Part shown: positions 11,328 to 21,434 of the stretch, piece after piece | Layout of the letters: the number at the start of each line of letters is the position of its first letter | Position numbering within the stretch: the stretch's first letter is position 1 | NCBI GenBank assembly: GCA_029204225.1 | Contig: CM055107.1 | Location: 3,662,706-3,726,705, forward strand | DNA length: 64,000 nt | From: Diphasiastrum complanatum | Taxonomy: Eukaryota; Streptophyta; Lycopodiopsida; Lycopodiales; Lycopodiaceae | Direction of reading: 5' to 3' | Translations under genes and position numbers: made by a program | The notes under the pieces: generated by a model | What the model was told of the DNA's origin: nothing | Database searches by the model: none | The model's input: only the letters and a program-made list of their open reading frames with translations

Positions 11328-13031
11328 TTAATTTAGTACAACAACATCATCCTTTGCACCATCATCAATAACAGGAGGCTGAAGCCTTGCCCTAACCAGT
11401 ATACTCAAGATAATTTCTTGTCTAAATCTTTACACCTGGCTTGATGTGTACTCAGGAAGTGTAAACTGCAAAATAGAACATTCATGCATTAGTAATGGCC
11501 AATAACAACACCAGAATAGAAAACTAATCATGATTCCAAAATAAGAATAAGAAAGATGAACCACTCAAAAAAACAACTTGGCATTGTACAATGTGTACCA
11601 CCCACAGCTGAATGAATCATTTTGCTGGGGTGACTGCAAAATAATTCAGCACACAAGAAATCAATTATGAAACAGAATGAATTAGATTGAAAATATTTCA
11701 TTAGAATACTTATTTCAAAATGCTATTAAGAAAGACAGAGTTTACTTCCAAGCTGACGATCTGCCAGTCCACGGAATGGGGAACGTCTGTAGGAATATAT
11801 TTACTTAGATATGGAATGTATATATCTACATCCTTATGCGTATTTCTCGCCGAATTCATCTTGATACAAAAACATTTAATAATATTGTTTACAGATCTCT
11901 TAATAGAGATCAGGTTTAAACTCCAGTGGTCACTGCAAAATAAGATTGAAATTTCTTTAGTTGCAATTCTGAGAACTATTTTCATTGACAATGCCAATGT
12001 TAAAGCATAAAACAGCAAGAAGCATTTGATATAACTTAATTCGTATGATAAGGTATGAGCAGATACTTTGTTGCTGGTGTGAATCCACTTGTCAGACACT
12101 GTGACAATGTGTCATTGTTCTCCTTGAAGGCCTGAACCAGGAAGTTACTCTACACCAGCAACTCATTTGATGAATCTCTTGCAATGTCATATTGCAAGAG
12201 TGTAAGCCCGGACTCTATCACAGGATCACTGATAGAAGCCCGTCTGTCTTTGAGATCCAGGCAATCTAGAACTCTAAAATTAATACTAAAATCAAGTTCA
12301 TCTAGTCTAAAACAAAAAGGAGTACCAATTGTATCTATAGCATCCAATATGTCTTTCTCAAATTTAAGATAATCATCCGAATCTATATATGTATAAAAAT
12401 TGGGAGGAGGAGGAGGTGGTGGATGTGTAGTATCTACAACAATTATAGGAGTATCCAAAACAGAGGTAGCTATATTTACAGCATTATCTACAATGGATTC
12501 TGGGATAGGCTTCACTGAATCTGAAGGGTTAGGCTTCGCTTTCTTAGGAGCACACTTGGGGGTTGTCTGCTTCCTAGGACGCTTCGTAGGAAGATTAGTC
12601 CTATCTACAGGAGTTGGTCTAGGAGTAGCAGGCTGAGATACATGTAACCTACAGTACCTATCCCTCATTCTCATCAGAAGCTGAGAATCCTTGGGCATTA
12701 TGGTAACCCTCTTGGTATGGATGGCAAGCAAAAAAGAATCCTCAAAAAAAAGGCAAATATAATCTTCAGCAGCCTCCTGAAGGCACTGAAGAGCACTCGG
12801 TGTGAATCTAACGTGTTGTCTGAGATCATTTCTTGTTATGTTCCAGACAGCACGATAGAATGGAGCTCTTGGGATCAACAGAGTTGTTGACCTCTGATAC
12901 TTGCGTATCTTATAGAGCCACTTGCTGCGGTTGTGCGTTCTAGGTCTAACAGGTGGTGTGATGGCAACCGCAGGAGATGAGGATGAGCCAAGAGAGAAGA
13001 AGTCCCTCCTTGTCTGCATTCTCCTATCCAT
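11328..13031 (-). pseudogene. Element gene B: H3-like histone fold fused to ULP1/C48 protease
   Basis: Exons 13031-12067, 11932-11746, 11633-11562 and 11465-11328; reading phases agree at every junction. Residues 38-125 are an H3 fold: IRKYQRSTTLLI (alphaN), FTPSALQCLQEAAEDY (alpha2) and AIHTKRVTIMPKDSQL (alpha3). Loop 1 is one residue longer than canonical H3, as in CENH3, and the N-tail lacks ARTKQTARKS. A basic KRPRK/PKKAK segment (150-165) and a poly-Pro run follow. After a TAG (12150-12152) the frame stays coding (NFLVQAFKENNDTL) into exon 2 with NDHWSLNLISIKR and YIPYLSKYIP, and exon 3 with SPQQNDSFSCGWYTLYNAK. These give the His, Gln and Cys of ULP1-type SUMO proteases; the catalytic Asp is not evident. 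TGA in exon 3 and TAA in exon 4 also interrupt. Roughly 470 aa. Confidence 0.82.
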
Positions 13032-13339
13032 GGGCGTGAACTATGTGATAGCGGACTTGTGCGTGAAGGTTAGGATGAGAAGGGAGGGATGATAAAGAAC
13101 TCGCAGAGGACCGCTATGTACGGACACAATGTATGGTATATCGGACCTATGCGAGCTGAATATCAGAGAGAACGATTAGATTTGAGGAAAGACGCACAAG
13201 CGTGATATGGGGTGACACGTAGGCAGACGTATCAGACCTGTGCGCATGGAAGGCAGTAGGAGGAATTTCAATTGTGAAGGGTGCACACAAATGCGAAAAA
13301 AAAGTGAAAAAAAATTCATCAAATTTGTGATTTTATATC

Positions 13340-13625
13340 GGGGTTCGCACGTGTGAAAGAACGTCCTGTCACGCGTGTGGGAGTTGTACGGACAAATGCG
13401 AGAGTGACATGTGTCACCCTGTCACATTACACGTGTGGAATTTGTACGATCGAATGCGAGAGCGACACGTGTTTATGAGCAATCGAATAAACACGTGACA
13501 TGTGTCCAGGTGTCATTTCACACGTGTGCAGGTGTCATCTCACACGTGTCTGCGCTGTTGTCCAATTGAAAGTAGACACGTGTCCTAAGTCCATTGACCA
13601 CACGTGCAAAAATTTAGTATAAATG
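13340..13625. promoter_or_regulatory. Divergent promoter with eight CACGTG boxes
   Basis: CACGTG hexamers start at about 13348, 13430, 13466, 13492, 13521, 13543, 13577 and 13601, mostly extended to CACGTGT or ACACGTG. In plants this G-box/ABRE core is bound by bZIP and bHLH factors. A TATAAA at 13618-13623 points toward gene C, and gene B starts at 13031 on the other side. The cluster is the only such one I see in the window. Confidence 0.75.
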
Positions 13626-13850
13626 GCACAAAAACCAAATAATTTTTTACCTTTTCCGTTCTTGAAATTCGCGACATATCGTTTTTGTGCACGCTCATTG
13701 CTGTCTGTTTGCTTGCAACTATACCTACTCGTGCACAAGTGCAATATTCTGTATCTGTTTGCCGTACATATCCATCTTCTGCGCCATTTTGATAGTTAGT
13801 TTTGGTTCAGTTCTCCCGCACGCACAAGTGTGATATTCACGTTACTGCCA

Positions 13851-15361
13851 TGGCCTCTTCCTCATCATCCTCACGAGAATCAGGCTTGAATTCATTTTTG
13901 AGTGAATTTGGGATTACTGAAAACCTAGACTACTTCCACAGTCTATTCAGGCCATATCTACATGTTTTCAGGACTGCACATCCAAATTCTGACATATTTT
14001 ATGAACATTATGTCTGATTCAGAGATATAATTAGAAAGCATGTTTTCTCCATAGGTCCACTCCAGTAAATGCATTGTACTGATCTTGTTCGTTTCTTCCC
14101 AGCTTTTAGACATAGACTGGATAGAATGTTCACCAAATTGTTTGATCTTTTCAAAAGTAGTTCTATGTGTCCGTATTGCAACAAGAAATGTCGATTGGTT
14201 GAATATCAGAGTGGTTTCATACTTTTTCTGTTAGTTCAGATCCCAAATGATGATGAAGTTCCTATTGCTGACCCTTCTTTTGCACCCTCCTCTGTTTAGT
14301 CAGCCATTAAGGATATCAGTCACTTTCTTATACTCTTGATAAAGAAAGTGACTTCATTGATGTAAATACTGATGTTCTGCGGGATTCTTTCATTGGCCAA
14401 AATACATCTGATGATGAATCCAAATCTATGGAGGATTTGAAATGTCTTTTCAATTTTTCTATATACTATATTAATGACGATGTATATTTTACTACTGCTG
14501 ATTTATGTAAATTTTTTTACTATCGTGAGGACGAGGTTCTATGTTTATTATCCGGCACAATTTCCAAATTCTCCGACTTTTAGATTTTGAGACAGATGAC
14601 CTTGTTGCTAGTATTGATTTTGATGATGAGGAGGGTCTTATGACCGGTGAAAAATGCCTGAATAAGACTTTATCAAATATAGTTGAGAATGGGAGAGGCA
14701 GACCATCCGATGAAGAATTCACGGCATTTCAATCCTAGATGGGCTTCCCTCGTCCATCATTAATGCACTTCACTAATGATTCCACTTCAGTACGTGGTCA
14801 TTATATTGATCATCCTGATCTGGTTGCTGCTGATGATGAAGAATGTGTAAGTATTTAATCTTCCTTGCATTTGAATATTTTCAATCACTGAATGTGTTTT
14901 TGCTAACATATTTCCTATTGTAGGATGCTCTCATAATAGATGATTTTGCTGCGAGACGAGGTGGTTTCAGACAACACGCATCCTCGTTCCAGAGGGACAG
15001 TGGACTGGGCCACTATCTTAGGCATGTCTTGAAGAATGAGATCTGTATTGCTCATTCCAAGCTGAGCCCAGTCGGGGAGAGTCTTATAATGGCAGTTAAA
15101 GCTTTATCATTTTATCTAGGAGGACATAAATTTGTTAAGACAAATAAGATCATTTTTGTCAAAAGATCTTATGTGTTGAACATTTTAGGCTTTACTGATG
15201 GGAATGTTCCTTTAAGGAGCTCCCATTATTTATTGCATTCCACTTATATTGAGCTTAGTGGAAATAAGGATAATGCACATCTATTAGATGCATACGCTAG
15301 CAGAGAATTTCTTCATGACAATACTACCATAGAATCTGATACAAGATCTGATGATGAATAG
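13851..15361 (+). pseudogene. Element gene C: unknown protein with CxxC..C motif
   Basis: The probable start ATG at 13851 gives a Ser-rich N-terminus (MASSSSSSRESGLNSFLSEF). The frame stays coding-like through TGA and TAA stops near 14015 and 14066 to a possible zinc motif CPYCNKKC (about 14168). After a TAG near 14298, coding moves to another frame (about 14308-14580, acidic, LDKESDFIDVNTDVL) and again at about 14585 (DFETDDLVASIDFDDEEG), with a TAG at about 14736. Exon 1 ends at 14846 (GT donor). Exon 2 (14924-15361) is clean: DALIIDDFAARRGGF, SPVGESLIMAVKALSFYLGG, and an acidic C-terminus ending RSDDE. I do not recognise a family. It lies between the divergent promoter and the convergent 3' end of gene D. 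Several stops are C-to-T explainable (CGA, CAA, CAG); the frame moves are real indels or unseen introns. Confidence 0.6.
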
Positions 15362-15481
15362 TTGACACTTTGTATTTTGGTATAATACAATCAATACATT
15401 TACATTGGGTATTTCTCCTCTCTTGTTCAATGAATTTGCAAAGCAATTTTAAACATGTCATGATGATCTTCTACTCAGCAA

Positions 15482-18126
15482 TCATCTAATTTTCTCTTCC
15501 TGTATGAACTTGCATGCTTTTCTAAACTTGTTGTTTTGTGTGGACTTTGTTATATGTCGAATCTGAACTCTGCAGTAGAACCACTGAAACAATTGACAAA
15601 TGTAGTTTCGTTTTTCATTGGTTCCTCCATGTTGTGTATTTCTATGAAATGATGCTCGTGCTTGCCAGTGTGACTTCTCCATCCCTTGTGATGACCATAC
15701 ACTCAAGCTTCCATATGTATTTGCAAAAAATGTTGTATGATCTCTTAGTATGTGCTGCATATGTCAAAATCGTAATGTTAGTCTTATGTTTGGATCTAAA
15801 TATATATGAAAATTTGAAAGCATTTTGAAAATTTTATACTAACCATGTAATGAGTGATGTGATCTTCTCCCCATGATTTTGATATTGCATTAACAAACTC
15901 GACACAAGTCCTTTGGACAGCTTTCTTATCAATATCAGAGTATTTTTCTTTTCTTAAAATAGCAATCATACTATCAAGCTTTTTCCATACAACAACTTTT
16001 AGTACTCTGGTTTTGTCGTCTTTCTCGAAGTCCTGAGTGGCAGCAATAATATCTGTCCAGACTGAGTGTTGAATATTAGAAGCCTTACCAGTATGATTTG
16101 ATAGAAAACGACGTGCTTTTGCTCCTCCTATGCTTGGCTTAGTTGGCATGTTCCCATTCTATCTTGAAAGCTTTTCATCTTTTTGAATTTTGATATGTCC
16201 TTTATGGAGTCTAGCTTTTGATAAAACATCTTCTAATCGAGAGATAGTTTCCTTTGCTAATGATGTTGGCTTAGTATTCCAAGCAAAAACTATATGAAGA
16301 TAAATGATCTTTTCTATTAATCTAACTTCTGCATGAAGAGTGCAAACATGCACATTTTTTAAGGGGGTAGGCAGCACAGGCTTCCAGTTTGGATCTGCAT
16401 ATTCTCTAGTAATTCCTGTACTCCTAATTACATCTTTTGCCATTTTCATGTAGTACAAACAAGGGTGTTTTGATGTAGCACCGTGAGAGACATTATACAT
16501 ACATTTCAATGTTTTCAAATCATCTACTAAGTGCCATTTAACATTGAAGTCTCCAACTCTTGGAACGTTGAGAAGTCCTCCATCCATATGGTCCTTGATG
16601 ATCCTAGGATAAGATGTCCTTGAGAATATCCATGATAATATATCATGATCCTCTTTCAGCACCTGTCCAAAGAATTAATTAGACTTAGTTTACAATGTAT
16701 TAACACTATTCAATAAATGTAATGTAATAATGAGGCTAATGACCTGAAACGCTGCCAACCACCATATATCATTTTCTGACTGGACATTGAATTTGAAATC
16801 TTCTTGGTTCTCTGTTTGTGATAGAGCGCCATTCATGAGAGTTATACTAACCCTTTCCATCTTCTGTCCTTTCACAATTTCTGACTCATCTAACTTAAGT
16901 ACTATGATTATTTTGCCATTCACCTTTTCATAGGTTATATCATAGAATGTGACGATGTATCTCAGCAAGTAATTTAGATCAACAAATAAATTGTTTGATG
17001 AATTATAGGATATCGATCTTCCATCAGTTTCATACACCTCCTCAATATGAAATGGAGTTCTAGTGATCTTATGCATACCTATGTTTAATGTATCCCTCTC
17101 TTTCTTCAAGTGATATGTCCTAGGGATTGGGACTTTTCTAATTTGAACTTGCTTAAAAGCTTCTCTAATTAGTTTAAATATTGTTGTATATGCTTCCCTA
17201 CTAATACCTGCAAAATCACAAGCACCCTGAACTATAGTCTTATCTAAAATATTTTGAATGTCCACCATCAAAGACTCTGCTATTTTACACTTTACATTTG
17301 AAATCCTATTGTTCATCATGATATGCTCAGTGGATTTGCAAGTCAATATTGTGCCCAATGACATTCCTAGTGAAGCATTGTCTTTAATATTCCGAGGAGC
17401 TACTAATGCAGATCTGCAAAAAAAATAGATAGTTAACAGAATATCACCATAGCTGAAATTAAATCCAAATGTCATTGAAAAACTTACAAAATTCAAAATA
17501 TGCTTACTTGAATGCACGGATCCTTCTATTTCGATAACCTTTTTTTGAAAGCGTTTGAATATCCTTGCAACTTTGTTGCTTTCGCTTCTTACTTTTAGCC
17601 TTCTTCTTTACCAAATCCACATCCTTCAATAATTGTAAGTTTTTAATACGAATAGACTATAAGACTGATTGCATTTGCTCTAGTTCTGATTTGATATTGA
17701 TTGTTATCTTCTGTAATGATTCATTTTTTTTTTAAGTTGTTCATTTTCTTCTAACGTCTTTTGGAGATGACAATCTCTATTCTGACAATAAGAGGATATC
17801 CGAACTAACTCACCTTCTAAAAAGTGAACTTTATTCATATAAAGTTGTTTTCCATGGTTTTGCAATCTTTCATAATATCCTAGTAATCCATTGTGCCCAT
17901 TGCATATCCATGTAACTAAATGAGTTATTGAAGAGAATGTGGGATGTGTCCAAGTGCTTGGATCTTGTGGATATAATGTTCCATCTGTCCACAAATTCAC
18001 GTTTTTCTTTCCTTCTGCCCTGTAACGAGAACGATCTTCAACAGATATTTGAACTCCTTTGCCTCCTCTTCGCTGCAAAGGTGCCAAATCAATAGGGATA
18101 TCCACATGTAGATGATATAATGTCAT
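15482..18126 (-). pseudogene. Element gene D: probable RNase H-fold transposase
   Basis: Four exons: 18126-17508, 17413-16744, 16662-15844 and 15754-15482, with GT-AG borders and matching phases, about 790 aa. The N-terminal part has NVNLWTDGTLYPQDPSTW, then a coiled coil (LEENEQLKKK) and a basic stretch. The middle holds IIIVLKLDESEIVKG (about 16880), then HLVDDLKTLKC (about 16510), SKHPCLYY (about 16460) and TLHAEVRLIEK (about 16330); the end has SVWSSQGMEKSH. This order (acidic residue, D-L-K segment, C-x2-type knuckle, later acidic residue, QGxEK) resembles large uncharacterised transposon proteins of other eukaryotes. The DDE reading is inference. Faults: one indel in a 10-base A run (17724-17733) and TAG stops at 17657-17659 and 16159-16161. 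It is the least damaged of the element genes. Confidence 0.6.
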
Positions 18127-18615
18127 TATCAAAAAAATAATAGAGTAATCAATTGCATCAAAGTACTACGACCAGATTCTATGAAGCAGAACAAAATACT
18201 CATCTTTGATTATATTATATACTATGTATGATCAATCCAATCTCCATGCTTGTATGCTTGATTCAAATTTGGAAATTCCGCTCATTTTTTCATTCCAATA
18301 GGTAGTTGGCGCTCATATTTCCATTCTCATGGAAGGAATGCATATGTAAACATTTTGCAATTTCTCCTGATTCGAATTTGGGGATGGCGGTCATATTCTA
18401 GATCCAGTGAAAATATTGCCCTTTTCGTAACCAATGGAGGGAATATTTTTGAATTTAGTCAAGTTATATTGCGAACCGTTAACAGTTCTTAACTGTGACT
18501 ATAGACGGTTAGATCATTAGGAGTTGGGGAGGCCTTGGGAGTGGTGTGGGCAAGCAAATAAACAATATTGTTTTATTTATTTTGATATTTTTGTATATCC
18601 TACATGGCATTCCTT

Positions 18616-18650
18616 AAAGGGTCTTTTTGATATTGAGAACTCCTCTAATG
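18616..18650 (-). repeat. Right terminal inverted repeat (35 bp)
   Basis: Exact reverse complement of 9359-9393, ending CTCCTCTAATG. Copia coding sequence resumes at 18651. Confidence 0.97.
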
Positions 18651-19165
18651 TACATTTTCTTCAGAGACTCAAGCACACACAAAGTCAAATCCCAAGGTTT
18701 CATTTGGCTACAATTCCCTGATGGCATCACTGGATAGTTAGATGGTGTACTTTACGCACCCAAATTAACAAAGAATTTTCTGTCTATAAGCAAGATCACT
18801 AATCATGGCTATAGAGCTCTGTTTATTGCTAGCCGATGTACTATTATTGATGGAAATTTTAATGAAATCCTCTCTGCACACAGAGAAGGAAATTTGTATA
18901 TCTTGAGTCATGATTATGCACTTTCTGTGAGTAATTCTGGTGCTCATGTTTGGCATCAAAGATTAGGTCAGCTAAACATGAGGTCTATCTTGTACATGCA
19001 TCACAATAGTAGGGTCAGGACATGAGTATTAACGTTGTCCCCACAGCAAAACAGATTGTCTATGAAACGTGCTTACTAGGGAAACAACCTAGAACAAAAC
19101 TTCCAAAAGGACAAGCCAAAAGAGCGAAGTCCATTCTTTCACTAATTCACAGTGACTTTATTTAG
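18651..19165 (+). mobile_element. Copia family 1: protease end and GAG-pre-integrase, right half
   Basis: Continues the 9358 frame: YIFFRDSSTHKVKSQG, then LDGVLYAPKLTKNFLSISKI, then VWHQRLGQLNMRSILYMHH (GAG-pre-integrase) and GKQPRTKLPKGQAKRAKSI. TAG and frameshift damage is present. The element ends at about 19165, before an LTR of a different copy. Confidence 0.85.
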
Positions 19166-19192
19166 AAATAGTAAGCTCAACTGTGATTGTAT

Positions 19193-19530
19193 TGTTAGTG
19201 TAGTTTACAGTTGTTATGAATTGTTTCAGTTTGGTAGGTAGGCTTTAGTTAAAAAGCCAGCCTGGGGGCTTGTCCTGAGCCGATAACGAGATTATACCTA
19301 TTTATAGGCTAAAATGCCACGTAGAGGCCAACAGTGAAATTCATGCATTTATTAGGCTTATGCCACGTGGCGTCTCCATGCTAAAGGGGACCTTTGCTTG
19401 TATATGTATCACTTTCTTTGTATTAAATATGCTTTTGCTTTGCTCCTCCATCACTCTGTTACTTGTGGATGTTGTTTATGATTTTGATGGTTGGCAACCA
19501 CTAGATCAGAATTTTCGCATAGAATGTTAA
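19193..19530 (+). mobile_element. Copia LTR and primer-binding site
   Basis: The LTR begins TGTTAGTGTAG and runs to about 19530. It is followed at 19533 by TGGTATCAGAGCC, the initiator-tRNA-Met primer-binding site typical of plant copia elements. Its 3' part is repeated in reverse at about 45632-45760. Degenerate internal sequence follows. Confidence 0.75.
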
Positions 19531-20315
19531 CTTGGTATCAGAGCCTTTAGGTTGTGGAGGAACGTACACGATCGAAGCTCTTGGAAGAGTGATTCCATCG
19601 ACGGTAGCATCAAAATCGGGCAACGATAAGGACGTCGTACGGGGTATAGGATGGTCCGGGGTGATCAGAGATGCAAAGCCCTTCGATTCAGTGCATACAA
19701 AATTGATTCGTAGAATCCAAATTAAAGAAATTTCATAGCAGGCAGGCTATGAGGCAGTAGTTGACAAAAAAGAGCTCATAACGATATCAATTCTCAATGA
19801 ATTGTGGAGTAGTTTGTTGCAAACAAGAATTGGGACAGGTCGCTGGGACAACCGGGGTAGCTGGGGTGATTTGATTTCAGAAATCGAATGAAAAGCGGTT
19901 TTGAGATCGTGCAACAAAACTGGTGTTTTGTTAGCTGGGGTTTACAGTAAAAAAGTGACGGATTTTTGGCTGTAGGAGATCAATTTTGGATATGTAAAAC
20001 CCTGGTGAGGTAGAAAGAGTGCCAAAAGGCATGCTCAGAAGAGGTGAAGGCATGACTTGCAGTCTTCTGAGGAAACTATATTCATGGACAACTAGGGTTT
20101 AAAGATAGAAAATCTCTGATATTCCTCTATAGGAGATGATTTTCTGATTTGTGAAGCTATAGAGAATAGCGCCGGTGCAAGCCGACCCTGCCTGCAGCTA
20201 GCCGTGGAAGGCCGTGGAAGGCTTGAAGAGTAGGATCAGACTGAGAACGCGCATGTTTGTACTCTGATCCAACTCTCCATAACAAAAAACAACAAGAGAA
20301 TACATGTGAGGAGAT

Positions 20316-21000
20316 GTGGATGAGATGGGCACAGGAAGTCAGGGCGCAACATTGACATGCACTACCAGATTAAGAGGTTGTTGGCAAGCAGGTTTCAAAC
20401 AGGGCATAGACGACCCCACCCCACAGATGGATGGTGCAATCACCATTTGTAGGCAACAGTTGGTAGGCCAGGCACTCCATAGTTGGTATGCCAAGCACTC
20501 CACAGTAGTCGGCTGGTTTATACGAAACGACAAATGTCATGACTCATCTCTTTTTGAAAAAGAAATTTCAATTGCTCAAGATGAGTGAAGCTAAGGAACT
20601 TCAATCAGTGATCATCTAAATCAAACAGCTACTTAATTAGCTAGTTGTAGTAGGTTTGCTAGTATCGGATGAAGATGCCACCATGCCGCTTCTCACCAAT
20701 CTTCCTCCCTCTTATGACAGTGTAGTATTGCCCTTGAGCAATACTCCTAGGCTATCTCTCTAGAAGCTGACAACAAATTTTTGCAGGAAGAAGTAAAAAG
20801 GAAAAATTTATCCTCCTCGCACAACAAGACGGTTGCCTTGTATTCGAACAAGCAACATTTCAAGAAGAAGAATTCTAATGACAGGAAGACAAAGGCTAAG
20901 CAAACTAATTTGAACCAACAACAATAGCACGATCAACAACAACAGAAGGTCCAAGACCAAACTCTTCAAACTTTGAACTCTTTGGAAATTTACAGCAACC
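20316..21000 (+). mobile_element. Copia family 1 gag remnant
   Basis: Frame pieces EKEISIAQDE, GTSISDHLN and YSNKQHFKKKNSNDRK parallel the gag at 8.7-9.0 kb, with many stops. It ends where the minus-strand copia family 2 sequence begins, near 21.0 kb. Confidence 0.7.
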
Positions 21001-21434
21001 GAACAATAAATGTGAGTGATGACCATTTGCTTGCTTGTCTCCTCCAACTTTGTCCTTTCTTGATATGTCTCCACCATAAAACTCCATGAATGAGCCTCCA
21101 TCTCCATCTTGCCACAAGATATCATCAACACTTGATGAATTGGCCATGAATGAGTGACATAATGAACCTCCAATAGCTTCATTTCCATCAGCAAAACCAG
21201 CCAAGAATGCTAGTACAACTCCAACAATAAGATATTGCAAGACAATGTAGCTAGTTTGTCCATATCTTGACAATTTGCATACATCCACATGAAATAGCTC
21301 AAACATGAGATAGAACAAGTAAAGTAAACTTGAACAATACTTCCTTGCTGCTCTTTTGAACTTACTTGGTCCAATAAGCTGCAAAAATAGATCCATAACA
21401 TAACTTCCAAATAACCTTCCTTTGATGCTCTTGA

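Larger units (their letters stand above)
9359..18650. mobile_element. 9.29-kb TIR DNA element with four spliced genes
   Basis: The ends are perfect 35-bp inverted repeats (9359-9393 and 18616-18650). Outside them, copia sequence ending GAATCAAAG at 9358 joins in frame to TACATTTTC at 18651. A sister copia keeps the undisturbed junction GAAGTACATTTA at about 43331-43342. So the boundaries are exact and no target bases were duplicated or lost. Inside are gene A (+), gene B (-), gene C (+) and gene D (-): two convergent pairs around one divergent promoter. All have introns with GT-AG borders and all carry premature stops. No reverse transcriptase, integrase or tyrosine recombinase was seen. Gene D is the best transposase candidate. 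I cannot assign it to a named superfamily; known TIR superfamilies mostly make a target duplication. Confidence 0.88.

Noticed and set aside
12150-13031. Stand-alone histone variant ending at the TAG at 12150
   Set aside because: The same frame stays coding past the stop and joins, in phase, to exons with ULP1 motifs; the stop is better read as a mutation.
15538-15828. Plus-strand ORF of 96 aa at 15.5-15.8 kb
   Set aside because: It is antisense to the last exon of gene D, which has matching splice phase and the QGMEKSH motif.
9359-18650. Endogenous giant-virus insertion (a histone gene in a mobile block)
   Set aside because: All four genes have spliceosomal introns, perfect short inverted ends define a small unit, and no viral capsid, polymerase or packaging gene is present.
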